12,496 nt of DNA from an uncultured Oscillospiraceae bacterium (GCA_900547455.1 URGV01000051.1:1-12496); one strand, 5' to 3'; shown: positions 1 through 7,459, counted from the stretch's first letter. Notes: generated by a model not told the origin, from the letters alone. A program made the numbers and translations.

Positions 1-3
1 ATC

Positions 4-197
4 CAAGGGGGTCCGCCCCCTTGTGCTGGAGGTCCAGGAACCAGGAGGTTCCTGGCGAATCTTTGGTGACTTTCTTTTCGTAAGAAAGTCACCCGGGGCG
101 CCGAGCATGGCAAAGCCATGCTCTCGCGGAGCGCCCGCATCAAGGGAGGAGTAAGGAGCCAAGTCTGACGACTTGCTCCGGGAGGGCGCAGCCCTCC
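4..197. other. Cluster of six hairpins upstream of cysS
   Basis: No gene is visible in the first 310 bases. Instead there are six close inverted repeats: 4-11/16-23 (CAAGGGGG, 4-base loop), 34-42/47-55 (CCAGGAACC), 65-76/82-93 (12-bp perfect stem GGTGACTTTCTT), 103-111/115-123 (GAGCATGGC, loop AAA), 155-165/170-179 (one bulge) and 181-187/191-197 (GGAGGGC). The fourth is nested inside an outer GGGCGC/GCGCCC pair. None is followed by a clear T run, so a terminator array is not supported. It shares no boxes with the repeat family found elsewhere in the window. It could be a different repeat family, a structured RNA, or the tail of an element that begins left of the window. Confidence 0.55.
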
Positions 198-257
198 TCG
201 CAAGGTTCGAGGCAGTAGGTCGGTGACCGCAGCAGCACCCGCAGGGAAAAGAAAAAT

Positions 258-288
258 TTGTATCATCAGCTTTGTTTGGACATACAAT
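258..288 (+). promoter_or_regulatory. Possible cysS promoter (weak)
   Basis: A TACAAT hexamer at 283-288 lies 19 bp downstream of TTGTAT at 258-263. The spacing is long, and the implied transcript would start only about 15-20 bases before the cysS start, just reaching its ribosome binding site. Transcription may instead start further left. Confidence 0.3.
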
Positions 289-310
289 CAAAAAAAGGAG
301 AGATGAAAAA

Positions 311-1714
311 ATGAAAATTTTCAACACCCTCACCCGACAGAAAGAGGAATTTGTCCCGCTGGAGCCGGGCAAGGTCAAGATGTACGCCTGCGGGCCGACC
401 GTCTATAACTTTATCCACATCGGCAACGCCCGCCCGATCTGCATCTTTGACACCCTGCGCCGGTACCTGGAGTTCCGCGGCTACGACGTGACCTTCGTGC
501 AGAACTTCACCGACATCGACGACAAGATTATCAAAAAGGCAAATGAGGAGGGCGTTACCGTCAAGGAGATCGCCGAGCGCTATATTGGCGAGTATCTGAC
601 CGACACCGAGGGCCTGGGCATCCGTCCGGCCACCATCCACCCGAAGGCGACCGAGACCATCGACGAAATCAAAAAAATCGTCGAGACGCTGGAGGATCAG
701 GGCTTTGCCTACGAGGCAAACGGCGACGTGCTGTTCCGCACCCGCAAGGACCCGGGCTATGGCAAGCTGTCTCACCAGCCGCTGGAGGAGCTGGAGAGCG
801 GCGCGCGCATCAGCGTGGGCGAGCACAAGGAGGATCCTCTGGACTTTGTGCTCTGGAAGGCTGCCAAGCCGGGTGAGCCGAGCTGGCCGTCCCGTTGGGG
901 CGAGGGTCGTCCGGGCTGGCACATCGAGTGCACCGCGATGATCCACAAGCACCTGGGCCAGACCATCGACATCCACTGCGGCGGACAGGACCTGATCTTC
1001 CCCCACCATGAAAACGAGATTGCCCAGTCCGAGTGCTGCACCGGCAAGCCCTACGCGCGCTACTGGATGCACAACGGCTACATCAATGTGGACAACAAAA
1101 AGATGAGCAAGTCGCTGGGCAACTTCTTCACCGTCCGCGAGGTGGCGGAAAAGTACGGCTACGAGCCGATCAAGTACATGATGCTCTCCGCCCACTACCG
1201 CAGCCCCATCAACTATAGCCTTGCCATCATCGAACAGTGCAAGGCGGCGCTGGAGCGGCTGTACAACTGCCGCGACAATCTGGACTTTGCCATCCAGAAT
1301 GCCCTGCCGCAGACTGCCGACGCTGAAGCCGACAGCCAGCTGATGCAGCAGTTGGAGAAGCGCCGCGAGCAGTTCATCGAGGCGATGGATGATGACCTGA
1401 ACACCGCCGACGGCATCGCCGCCCTGTTTGAGCTGGCGCGCGACATCAACACCTTCATCGCTTCCCCGCGGGCAAAGGAACCGCTGGAGGCGGCGGCCAA
1501 ACAGTTCGACGAGCTGGCAGATGTGCTGGGTCTGCTGTACAACCGCAAGAAGGAAAGCCTGGACGCGCAGATCGAGGAGCTGATTGCGCAGCGCCAGCAG
1601 GCCCGCAAGGAGAAAAACTTCGCGCTGGCCGACAAGATTCGCGATGAGCTCAAGGCGCAGGGAATCGTGCTGCTGGACACCCCGCAGGGCGTGCAGTGGA
1701 AGAGAGAAAACTAA
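311..1714 (+). CDS. cysS: Cysteinyl-tRNA synthetase
   Basis: Charges tRNA-Cys with cysteine using ATP, in the cytoplasm (class I aminoacyl-tRNA synthetase). The 467-residue product has the usual family length. Visible class I motifs are HIGN at residues 36-39 and KMSKS at 264-268. The zinc ligands typical of CysRS are present: C27 in YACGPTVYN, C207 in WHIEC, H232 and E236 in HHENE. The C-terminal part, rich in charged helices and ending with QGVQWKREN, is the anticodon-binding region. I chose ATG 311 because AGGAG at 296-300 precedes it by 10 bases and it gives the family N-terminus MKIFNTLTRQ. An in-frame ATG at 272 would add 13 atypical residues. No T-box leader is visible. The gene stands alone and ends 25 bases before a strong terminator. 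Confidence 0.98.
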   Translation: MKIFNTLTRQKEEFVPLEPGKVKMYACGPTVYNFIHIGNARPICIFDTLRRYLEFRGYDVTFVQNFTDIDDKIIKKANEEGVTVKEIAERYIGEYLTDTEGLGIRPATIHPKATETIDEIKKIVETLEDQGFAYEANGDVLFRTRKDPGYGKLSHQPLEELESGARISVGEHKEDPLDFVLWKAAKPGEPSWPSRWGEGRPGWHIECTAMIHKHLGQTIDIHCGGQDLIFPHHENEIAQSECCTGKPYARYWMHNGYINVDNKKMSKSLGNFFTVREVAEKYGYEPIKYMMLSAHYRSPINYSLAIIEQCKAALERLYNCRDNLDFAIQNALPQTADAEADSQLMQQLEKRREQFIEAMDDDLNTADGIAALFELARDINTFIASPRAKEPLEAAAKQFDELADVLGLLYNRKKESLDAQIEELIAQRQQARKEKNFALADKIRDELKAQGIVLLDTPQGVQWKREN

Positions 1715-1738
1715 AAAAGGAAATCCTGCCCCAAAAGC

Positions 1739-1781
1739 AAAGCGGGAGGAGAAAGCATGTTGCTTTCTCCTCCCGCTTTTT
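1739..1781. terminator. Two-way intrinsic terminator between cysS and the minus-strand membrane gene
   Basis: A perfect 19-bp stem (1739-1757 with 1761-1779) closes a 3-base loop. It ends in a T run on the plus strand and begins with an A-rich run that gives Ts on the minus strand. It sits between two convergent genes and can serve both. Confidence 0.93.
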
Positions 1782-1791
1782 GCGCAGGGGG

Positions 1792-2193
1792 TTAGCGGAC
1801 TGTGCCGAAGCCAAACAGGATGCCGGCCAGCGCAAAGCAGAGCGGATTGCGCAGCGAGATCATCAGCGTGTAGAGGGTGTCCGAGCCGGCCAGCATGAAC
1901 AGAACGCCGCAGGCATACATCAGCAGAAAAAAGATGGGAATTATCAGCAGAAGCATCCGGGCAGCCGAAGGAATCTGCCGCAGAAAGAGGTTGCCAAAAA
2001 AAGAAACCAGTCCGCCCGCCGCCGAAAAGGAGAGCAGCGGCACAAAGAGCAGGCCGTACAGGCTGCTGAACTGGGTGACATAGTGGCTGAGCTCGTAGGG
2101 CCGCAGCCAGATGTGGTAGGCAGCGATGTAGATCAGGCTGATGATGGCGGCAATCAGGCAAAAGATGGAAAAGCCAGAGGCTTGTCGGGTCAT
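1792..2193 (-). CDS. Small four-helix membrane protein, unknown function
   Basis: This 133-residue protein is almost entirely hydrophobic, with four likely membrane helices at about residues 8-28, 43-65, 79-102 and 113-131, and short polar links. I do not recognise a named family. It resembles the other 133-residue membrane protein of this window (8800-9201): equal length, the same helix spacing, a shared YIA-x-Y segment near residue 22, an FSAA motif near residue 56 and a similar glycine-rich last helix. They are probably paralogues. The ATG at 2191-2193 is preceded by GAGGAGG in minus-strand sense (2202-2208). The gene is transcribed divergently from the HAD phosphatase and ends at the terminator shared with cysS. 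No catalytic motif is visible, so a function would be a guess. Confidence 0.82.
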   Translation of the reverse strand: MTRQASGFSIFCLIAAIISLIYIAAYHIWLRPYELSHYVTQFSSLYGLLFVPLLSFSAAGGLVSFFGNLFLRQIPSAARMLLLIIPIFFLLMYACGVLFMLAGSDTLYTLMISLRNPLCFALAGILFGFGTVR

Positions 2194-2223
2194 GGATGGG
2201 TCCTCCTCAACAGTTTTTTCTTT

Positions 2224-2252
2224 ATTATAGCACAGTGGTTTTCGAAAATAAA
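2224..2252 (-). promoter_or_regulatory. Promoter of the 133-aa membrane protein gene
   Basis: A perfect TATAAT (minus strand, 2224-2229) lies 17 bp from a weak -35, TTTATT (2247-2252). It is followed by a short leader with GAGGAGG. The inverted repeat seen at the paralogue's promoter (9276-9309) is absent here. Confidence 0.6.
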
Positions 2253-2280
2253 GTTTTGTCGGACAATGCAGGATGGCAGG

Positions 2281-2310
2281 TTGATTTTTGGGGGCGGGAG
2301 CATTTATAAT
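2281..2310 (+). promoter_or_regulatory. Promoter of the Cof-type HAD phosphatase gene
   Basis: TTGATT at 2281-2286 and TATAAT at 2305-2310 are separated by 18 bp, 34 bases upstream of the GTG start. The promoter is back to back with the minus-strand promoter at 2224-2252. Confidence 0.7.
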
Positions 2311-2343
2311 GAAACAGGAAAATGTGGGAAGGAGTGTTGACAG

Positions 2344-3219
2344 GTGAAAACCTTATATGTTTCGGATGTGGACGGCACCATCTATCGGGCAGGGCAGGAG
2401 GAGCTGCGGGAAAGCAGCCGCGCCCTCTTTGAGCAGATTCTTTCCCGGGGGACGCTGCTGACGGTGGCCTCGGGGCGCAATCTTCACGGCGTCTTTGACC
2501 TGGTGCAGCAGGCGGGCATCACCCTGCCGGTCATCGCCTACAACGGCGCTGTCATCTATGATTTTGTGCAGGGGGAGGCGGTGGCGACCTTTCCCATCGA
2601 GGCGGAAAATGCGCGGCGCCTCTTTGCGCTGTTTGCCAGGCGGAACATACCGTACCAGACCTGTATCTTTCACCGGGGAGAACAGCGGTGTGTGAGCTAT
2701 CTGCAAAACGGCTACCGCACCCGCCACTGCGAGGAGCGGCTGCGCAACATGAAGCTTGGGTGCGAGCGGTCGGTCCATCCAAAGAATGGGCTGATCTACG
2801 ATGAGCCGGTTTTTGACGGTTCCATGGAACAGCTGCTGGCGGGGGAGTGCCTCTATATTGGCTCGGCTGGAAAGAAAGAGCAGATCGGCGCGGTGTATGA
2901 GCAGGTCAAATCGCTGCCGGGCATTTCCGCGGTGATGCACTGCAGCCCCTATAGCCCCGACCGGTGGTTTGTGGATATCGGATCGGACCGGGCGGGCAAG
3001 GGGCAGGCCGCACTTTCTTTAAAACGGCTGCTGCAGGCAGATGAGCTGGTGACCTTTGGGGACAACCACAACGATATTCCGATGCTGACAGCTGCCGACC
3101 GCAGCTATGTGGTGCCGGAAGCTCCGGACGAGGCAAAGCGCGCGGCCACAGCCGTGCTGCCGGATGGCGACGATTGCGTGCTGGAGTGGATTCAGGCAGA
3201 GCTGGCACAGTTGCGATAG
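2344..3219 (+). CDS. Cof-type HAD-IIB family phosphatase
   Basis: Predicted magnesium-dependent cytoplasmic phosphatase of the Cof/YidA group, which hydrolyses sugar phosphates, flavin or pyridoxal phosphates; the substrate here is unknown. All four HAD motifs are present in the 291-residue product: DVDGT with D8 and D10 (nucleophile and acid/base), T40 in TVASGR, K219 in RAGKG, and GDNHND with D240 and D244. The region between motifs II and III (about 85-210) is the C2-type cap that defines subfamily IIB. The GTG start at 2344 is supported by AAGGAG at 2329-2334 with 9 bases of spacing. The gene has its own promoter. No T-run terminator follows; repeat cluster A starts about 20 bases after the stop. 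Confidence 0.93.
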   Translation: MKTLYVSDVDGTIYRAGQEELRESSRALFEQILSRGTLLTVASGRNLHGVFDLVQQAGITLPVIAYNGAVIYDFVQGEAVATFPIEAENARRLFALFARRNIPYQTCIFHRGEQRCVSYLQNGYRTRHCEERLRNMKLGCERSVHPKNGLIYDEPVFDGSMEQLLAGECLYIGSAGKKEQIGAVYEQVKSLPGISAVMHCSPYSPDRWFVDIGSDRAGKGQAALSLKRLLQADELVTFGDNHNDIPMLTAADRSYVVPEAPDEAKRAATAVLPDGDDCVLEWIQAELAQLR

Positions 3220-3240
3220 GGCAAAAAAATTGGAACGAAA

Positions 3241-3598
3241 CGCTCCCGCGCAGGTCGCCTGGCAGGCTCAGCCTGTACCCGATTCGCGGCGGGCTGAGCC
3301 CGCTTCCAATTCGCGAACGAACCTCTAGCAAGTCGAGACTTGACGTTCTCGCGCAGGTCGCTTGCAGAAAACTCGGTCCCGCGAGGTTGAATCCAAGGCT
3401 CCCACTAAGCCAATACGCGAATTGGCCCCGGGCTCAGCCCGGGCGGCATGATGCAGCTTCCGATTCGCGAACAAACCTTCTGCGAATCGGGAGTGAACGT
3501 TCCCGCGCAGGTCTCTTATAGGAAAACTAGGTCCCGCGAGGTTGAACCCAAGGTCCCTACTAAGCCAATACGCGAATTGCGTCCAGGCTCAGCCTGGA
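3241..3598 (-). repeat. Repeat cluster A: two full units and one partial unit
   Basis: This gene-free stretch is filled by an interspersed repeat in minus orientation. Unit A1 spans 3427-3598 and unit A2 spans 3289-3443; they share the palindrome CCCGGGCTCAGCCCGGG (3427-3443). A partial third unit lies at 3241-3303. Read on the minus strand, each unit runs: boundary palindrome, a CAATTCGCGTATTGG box, an ACCTCGCGGGACC box, the core GACCTGCGCGRGAACGT, a GTTCGCGAATYGG box and another palindrome. Core copies are at 3244-3259, 3343-3365 and 3496-3513. Palindromes are at 3263-3275, 3289-3303, 3427-3443 and 3582-3598. No reading frame inside it looks like a gene. It starts about 20 bases after the HAD phosphatase stop and ends 18 bases before the next -35. 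Confidence 0.88.
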
Positions 3599-3615
3599 GT
3601 TTACAAAAAGTTTGT

Positions 3616-3646
3616 TTGACCTGGAGGATGGTCCAGGGGTTATAAT
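3616..3646 (+). promoter_or_regulatory. Promoter of the D,D-carboxypeptidase gene
   Basis: TTGACC at 3616-3621 and a perfect TATAAT at 3641-3646 are separated by 19 bp, slightly long. The leader to the ATG at 3739 is about 85 bases. Confidence 0.65.
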
Positions 3647-3738
3647 AAAAAGACAACCGATTGTAAAGTGAAAAGTTGTTGGTTAAAAAAGGATGCCCTC
3701 GGGTTTTGGTGAACAATATAGGAGACGATGAGAATAAG

Positions 3739-5013
3739 ATGGTAAGCTATAAGGTTGTCCTCTGGCTGCTGGCAGTGCTGCTGATGCTGGGTTGGGGCAC
3801 AAAGGTATACGCCGACGCGATGCAGGCAGAGGATGTGCTGGGAGACGACGGGATGCTCTTTTTGTATGCGGGGGCGGCGGTGCTGATCGACGCGGATACC
3901 GGACAGGTGCTTTACGGAAAAAACGAACACAGCCGGATGGAACCGGCCAGTCTGACCAAAATCATGACCTGCCTGCTGGCGATGGAACATAGCGACCCGC
4001 AGGAGCCGGTCACCGTCACGGCGGAAAGTTTAAACCTGCCGCTGGACGCCAGCGTCCTGGGGCTGTATGAGGGCGAGACGATGACGATGGAGCAGATACT
4101 CTACGCCATGATGCTGCCTTCGGCAAACGATGCCGCCAACGCCGTCGGGGTGCACATCGCGGGCAGCCTGAGCGCCTTCGCGCAGATGATGAACGAGAAG
4201 GCGCAGGAGCTGGGGCTGCAGGACAGCACCTTTTACAACAGCAACGGCTTGCCGGAGGAAGGGCACCTCTCCTCGGCGTATGACCTGGCGCAGATCACTC
4301 GGGCGGCGATGGCCTATCCGGAATTTTTGGACTATGCGGGCGCGGAGGGCTACAGCATCCCGGAAGGGGAGCAGAACGCGGCCCACGCCTTTTTGCACAC
4401 CGACCGATTTTTGCGGCAGGACACCGTCTACTATGATGAAACCGCCATCGCGGGCAAGACCGGATGGACCAGCACGGCGGGCAACTGCCTGATGACGGTG
4501 ATGCAGCGCGACGGCAGGACGCTGATCGCGGTGGTGCTGCAGTCCGATTCGGACGAGGTGGCGCGCGCGGCCTATGTGGACAGCCAGACGCTGTTCGACT
4601 ATGGGTTCGATCAGTTTGTCCAGGCCGAGTGGACGCTGCCCGCCCAGAGCGAGCAGTACAGCGACCAGTCGGGCAGCACGGTGACGCTGCAGAGCGGCGC
4701 GATGAGCTTCCAGTGCCTGCTTCCGGCCGGGGCACAGAGCAGCGGCGCTTACCTGCAGTTTCCGCAGGAGGCGAGCGAGGACAGCACGGCGCAGGTTTGG
4801 CTGCGGCTGGAGGACGGTTCCCTTTGGCCGTGGATGCTGGGAGAGATTCCGCTGACCGTTTCGGTGATGGAGGAAGAGCCGGCCATGACGCAGCCGCAGG
4901 ACGAGCAGCAGGCGGGCAATGGCTTAAACAGCGGCCTGATCATTTTGGCAGCGGTGGCGCTGGGTGCGGTGCGGCTGGTTGTCAAGCAGCTGAATGAAAA
5001 GGACCATTTTTAA
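3739..5013 (+). CDS. D-alanyl-D-alanine carboxypeptidase (PBP5/DacF type, peptidase S11)
   Basis: Low-molecular-mass penicillin-binding protein that removes the terminal D-Ala from peptidoglycan pentapeptides at the outer face of the membrane. The 424-residue product starts with a signal peptide (hydrophobic 7-20, cleavage probably after VYADA near 27). The catalytic domain carries all three motifs: S71-LT-K74, S128-A-N130 and K240-T-G242. A second domain (about 280-385) matches the PBP5 C-terminal domain position. A hydrophobic segment near 402-417 with a charged tail anchors it. I chose ATG 3739 because it gives a compact signal peptide; AGGAG (3720-3724) is 14 bases upstream, rather far. 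A TTG at 3676 could extend the frame but lacks a good site. The stop codon touches repeat cluster B. GC and codon use match the neighbours. Confidence 0.94.
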   Translation: MVSYKVVLWLLAVLLMLGWGTKVYADAMQAEDVLGDDGMLFLYAGAAVLIDADTGQVLYGKNEHSRMEPASLTKIMTCLLAMEHSDPQEPVTVTAESLNLPLDASVLGLYEGETMTMEQILYAMMLPSANDAANAVGVHIAGSLSAFAQMMNEKAQELGLQDSTFYNSNGLPEEGHLSSAYDLAQITRAAMAYPEFLDYAGAEGYSIPEGEQNAAHAFLHTDRFLRQDTVYYDETAIAGKTGWTSTAGNCLMTVMQRDGRTLIAVVLQSDSDEVARAAYVDSQTLFDYGFDQFVQAEWTLPAQSEQYSDQSGSTVTLQSGAMSFQCLLPAGAQSSGAYLQFPQEASEDSTAQVWLRLEDGSLWPWMLGEIPLTVSVMEEEPAMTQPQDEQQAGNGLNSGLIILAAVALGAVRLVVKQLNEKDHF

Positions 5014-5305
5014 CCAGGCTGAGCCTGGACCCAAGTCACGTATTGGCTTGGTGAGAATCTTGACTTCTACCTCGCGGCACCCAGTTTCCCCACAAACGAG
5101 CGCAGCCGGAGGCAAGCGACCTGCGCGAGAACGTTGAGCCTCGATTTGCAGGAGCATTGTTCGCGAATTGGGCGCGGGCTCAGCCCGCCGAGCGCAGCCG
5201 GAGGCAAGCGATCTGCGCGAGAACGTTGAGCCTCGATTTGCAGGAGCCTTGTTCGCGAATTGGCCCCGGGCTCAGCCCGGCGCGAATTGGGTGTGGGCTC
5301 AGCCC
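5014..5305 (+). repeat. Repeat cluster B: one full unit, a 92-bp tandem copy and a partial end
   Basis: Plus-orientation repeat cluster of the same family as A. Unit B1 (5014-5188) runs from the palindrome CCAGGCTGAGCCTGG (5014-5028) through TATTGGCTTGG, TTCTACCTCGCGGCACC, the core (5097-5135) and TTCGCGAATTGG to the palindrome GCGGGCTCAGCCCGC (5174-5188). The 3' half is then repeated almost exactly with a period of 92 bases (5097-5188 and 5189-5280). A last fragment, CGCGAATTGG plus GGGCTCAGCCC, lies at 5281-5305. The first palindrome begins on the base after the carboxypeptidase TAA. No gene is visible in this gap. Confidence 0.9.
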
Positions 5306-5337
5306 GCCGCTCGAAAAAACTGCAATTGTCTGCAAAT

Positions 5338-5377
5338 AAAAAACCTGCCTATGGTTGCGATCATAGGCAGGTTTTTT
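5338..5377. terminator. Two-way intrinsic terminator
   Basis: Stem CCTGCCTATG (5344-5353) pairs with 5362-5371 around an 8-base loop. It is flanked by an A run on the left and six Ts on the right. It lies between the convergent carboxypeptidase and GyrI-like genes and ends 9 bases past the latter's stop. Confidence 0.9.
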
Positions 5378-5385
5378 GTTGTTGA

Positions 5386-5850
5386 TTAAAGAATTCGGAT
5401 TGGGAAAAACATGTAATCTTTTCCGTTTACAGGAGAGGAAAAATCGTGGACAGCCCCGACCAGAGGAAGATGGTTTTCCCGCATATAGTCCAGCACCTGT
5501 GAAAAGGTGTTTTCATCCTCAACCTCTGCGCAGAGGTATTCGTAGCCGGGGATGGTCCATTTCACCCAGCCCGCAGGCGCTTGCGCGTCGTCGACACATT
5601 CCACACCGGCAAGGTAGAGGCCTTTGCGAAAGTTATCCTCCCACGGTTTAAACGAGTGGGAAAAATCGGACATCGCGCCCCAGATGCCGGCAAGATTGCC
5701 GCCTTCGTCCCTTTTGGCAAGCGGCTGAACTTCGCTAAAATGGGCGTTTGCGTCCGCCCACAGTTTTTGAATAAAGCCCGGGCCGTCCAGCGTCGACCCC
5801 TCTTTGCCGATTACGACGAAAGCAGGCTTTGTGCATCTTTCCATCTTCAT
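5386..5850 (-). CDS. Stand-alone GyrI-like / AraC-type effector-binding protein
   Basis: The 154-residue product matches the GyrI-like small-molecule-binding fold (effector-binding domain of AraC/BmrR-type regulators) without a DNA-binding domain. Features typical of the family are the opening strand PAFVVIGKEG, a central GLYLAGVE strand and the P-x-GW-x-x-W-x-IPGYEYL segment with its conserved aromatic residues and glycine, close to the C-terminal FFPI. Family members bind hydrophobic or cationic ligands, and some inhibit gyrase or hydrolyse ligands; which applies here is unknown. The start at 5848-5850 (MKMERC) is set by GGAGG (minus strand, 5858-5862) 7 bases away. A longer frame to 5901 lacks a site. 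I see no convincing promoter. Repeat cluster C lies about 80 bases upstream. Confidence 0.82.
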   Translation of the reverse strand: MKMERCTKPAFVVIGKEGSTLDGPGFIQKLWADANAHFSEVQPLAKRDEGGNLAGIWGAMSDFSHSFKPWEDNFRKGLYLAGVECVDDAQAPAGWVKWTIPGYEYLCAEVEDENTFSQVLDYMRENHLPLVGAVHDFSSPVNGKDYMFFPIRIL

Positions 5851-5928
5851 GCGAATACCTCCGAATTTTAGGTTGTCAGTTTGGTTGGCTGGCATATTCA
5901 AATTTTCTTCCCATCGTTATGCGCGCGT

Positions 5929-6284
5929 GCAGGCTTAGCCTGCCACTTAAAAAAGGTGGATGAACTTTATTTTGCAGGAACTGGGTGTCGCGAGGTAGAA
6001 AGTACGGCTCCCACCAAACCGATACGTGAATTGGGTGCAGGCTCAGCCTGCCAAGCGACCTGCGCGAGAACGTTGAGCAGCGCCAAGCAGAAGCCGACAA
6101 CGCGAATTGTTCGCGGGTTGAACCCGCAGACAATCCGCGCCCAGGCTTGTTCTCGAAGCCACCTTGTACACGCGGTTATAAGTCTCTGCAAACGAGCGCA
6201 GCCAGAGGCAAGCGACCTGCGCGAGAACGTTAAGGCGCGTCAAGCAGAAGCTGACAACGCGAATTGGGCGCGGCATCATGCCGC
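5929..6284. repeat. Repeat cluster C: rearranged half-units in both orientations
   Basis: This gap between the GyrI-like gene and the YjjG-type gene holds broken units of the same family. A minus-oriented 5' half (about 5976-6051: ACCTCGCGACACC, CACGTATCGGTTTGGTGG and GCAGGCTCAGCCTGC, complementary sense) abuts a plus-oriented 3' half (core 6052-6074, CGCGAATTG, palindrome GCGGGTTGAACCCGC at 6113-6127). A second plus 3' half follows (core 6193-6231, CGCGAATTGGGCGCGG, palindrome GCGGCATCATGCCGC at 6270-6284). A lone palindrome GCAGGCTTAGCCTGC is at 5929-5943. The last palindrome contains the stop codon of the minus-strand HAD gene. The stretch at 6128-6190 shows nothing I recognise. Confidence 0.87.
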
Positions 6285-6986
6285 TGCGAGTATTTCCGCC
6301 AGCTCCATCAGCTCCCGAATCTCGTAGCGGATCGGGCCGGTGGGGGCAAGCAGGTCGGGCGGGGCGGTCTTGCCTTTGGGATTGTACCAGCAGGCGTCCA
6401 CTCCGGCGTTGCGCGCGCCTTCCATATCCGAGGAGAGCGAGTCGCCGACCATCAGGGCGCGCGATTTTGCAAAGTCTGGGATGTGGGCAAAGACATAGTC
6501 GTAGAACTCCTTGCGCGGCTTCTGGAAGCCGGTCTCCTCCGAGACAAAGATGTCGCTGAGATAGGGGGTGAGGCCGCTGCCGGCAAGGCGGCGGCGCTGC
6601 GGCCCGGAGAGGCCGTTGGTGAGGATATAGAGCCTGCAGCCCAGCGCGGAGAGAGCCTGACAGAGCTCGAGGGCGTGGGGCAGCGGCTGGGTGCCGTAGC
6701 CGAGATTGTGCAGATACTCCCGATTGAAGGCGTCGGTGTCGATGCCGGGAACTGCCAGCTCCTCAAAGAGTTTGGCAAAGCGGGTGGCCAGCAGCTGCGG
6801 GCGGGTGATTTCGCCGCGCTCAAACTGCCGCCAGAGCGATTGGTTGATCTGCTGGTAGAGGTCATCGGTGGCTTGGGTGAAGGTAAGGCCGTGGTCGGCA
6901 AAGGTGCGCTGCAGGGCCTGACGCTCGGCGGCGGGAAAATCCATCAGCGTCTCGTCGGCGTCGAGCAGAAGAATGTCGTATCGCAT
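6276..6986 (-). CDS. YjjG/YfnB-type HAD nucleotidase
   Basis: Predicted cytoplasmic pyrimidine nucleoside 5'-monophosphatase of the YjjG/YfnB group (HAD subfamily IA), whose members hydrolyse UMP/dTMP-type and non-canonical nucleotides. The 236-residue product has D9 and D11 in LLDADET, T123 in ILTNG, K156 in the diagnostic SEETGFQKP block and GD-x-x-x-x-D (D182, D187). The helical cap at about 18-90 is of type C1. The ATG at 6984-6986 has AGGAGGG (6993-6999) 6 bases upstream; a TTG just before it is a less likely start. The gene is monocistronic. Its final codons GCA GCG GCA TGA are formed by the boundary palindrome of repeat cluster C, so the C-terminus is AAA. Confidence 0.92.
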   Translation of the reverse strand: MRYDILLLDADETLMDFPAAERQALQRTFADHGLTFTQATDDLYQQINQSLWRQFERGEITRPQLLATRFAKLFEELAVPGIDTDAFNREYLHNLGYGTQPLPHALELCQALSALGCRLYILTNGLSGPQRRRLAGSGLTPYLSDIFVSEETGFQKPRKEFYDYVFAHIPDFAKSRALMVGDSLSSDMEGARNAGVDACWYNPKGKTAPPDLLAPTGPIRYEIRELMELAEILAAA

Positions 6987-7018
6987 CAAAATCCCTCCTG
7001 AAAGAATCTGTTTTCCTC

Positions 7019-7048
7019 ATGCTAACACGGGCGCAGGTCGGCTGTCAA
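7019..7048 (-). promoter_or_regulatory. Promoter of the YjjG-type nucleotidase gene
   Basis: A perfect TTGACA (minus strand, 7043-7048) is 18 bp from TAGCAT (7019-7024), about 33 bases before the start codon. Confidence 0.65.
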
Positions 7049-7061
7049 GCACACCCGGGGC

Positions 7062-7089
7062 AAAACAAAAGCGCCCTCCAGCGGGGCGC
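7062..7089 (-). terminator. Terminator of the small membrane protein gene
   Basis: GCGCCC (7071-7076) pairs with GGGCGC (7084-7089), followed in minus-strand sense by TTTTGTTTT (7062-7070). It lies just past the stop of the gene at 7120. Confidence 0.75.
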
Positions 7090-7119
7090 GGTTTACAGCG
7101 GGGAAAGGATTCCGCAAAT

Positions 7120-7398
7120 TTATGCGGCTTTGCGGGTCTGGGGCTGATGGGGCGAAGGCTCGGTGACCGAGAGGGAAACCGGCTTTGCCAGCAGCCTCTT
7201 GCAGATCAGGCGGCAGCTTTCACCCAGCGCGATCAGCAAAAAGCACCCGACAAAGATCATCCCAAAGCTCAGGAGATTTTCAATCAAGAAGGACAGGGAG
7301 CACGGGAAGGGAAAATTTGCCAACAACAAAACAGCCGCAACGGTAATGGCGGCGGAAAACTTGCAGGCATGATGCAATATCTGTCTAACCATCATCAT
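7120..7398 (-). CDS. Small two-helix membrane protein, unknown function
   Basis: The predicted product has 92 residues, with two hydrophobic helices (about 12-30 and 41-62) and a polar, proline-rich tail ending in TEPSPHQPQTRKAA. I do not recognise a family. The start is chosen at 7396-7398, where AGAGGG in minus-strand sense lies about 6 bases upstream; the next two codons are also ATG, so the true start may shift by one or two residues. It has its own promoter (7493-7521), a perfect palindrome in the leader (7460-7473) and its own terminator (7062-7089), which together support a real, regulated single-gene unit. It might act as an accessory membrane peptide, but nothing visible shows a partner. 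Confidence 0.68.
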   Translation of the reverse strand: MMMVRQILHHACKFSAAITVAAVLLLANFPFPCSLSFLIENLLSFGMIFVGCFLLIALGESCRLICKRLLAKPVSLSVTEPSPHQPQTRKAA

Positions 7399-7459
7399 GA
7401 GAAACCCTCTTTCCAAACAAAGCGAAGCAGTGTCAAAAGTGGCCGATGAAAACGGAGAA

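Noticed and set aside
180..310. T-box riboswitch in front of cysS
   Set aside because: Clostridial cysS genes often have one, but no GGTGG-N-ACCGCG box, antiterminator or leader terminator is present.
266..2161. Minus-strand open frame of 631 residues opposite cysS
   Set aside because: It is a shadow of the GC-rich cysS codons on the other strand. It runs through the cysS terminator and overlaps the minus-strand membrane gene in another frame, and its composition is not protein-like.
3174..3645. Short plus-strand frames inside repeat cluster A
   Set aside because: Their translations only restate the repeat boxes, recur in other clusters in other frames, and lack ribosome binding sites.
3676..3738. 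Extended N-terminus of the carboxypeptidase from a TTG at 3676
   Set aside because: It would place 21 polar residues before a normal signal peptide and has no good ribosome binding site.
3241..5305. CRISPR array, considered because of the repeated boxes
   Set aside because: The repeats are not evenly spaced, occur in both orientations in separate gaps, have conserved rather than unique sequence between boxes, and no cas gene is present.
6264..7001. Plus-strand open frame of 245 residues opposite the YjjG-type gene
   Set aside because: It is antisense to a gene with all HAD motifs; it has no ribosome binding site and begins inside repeat C.
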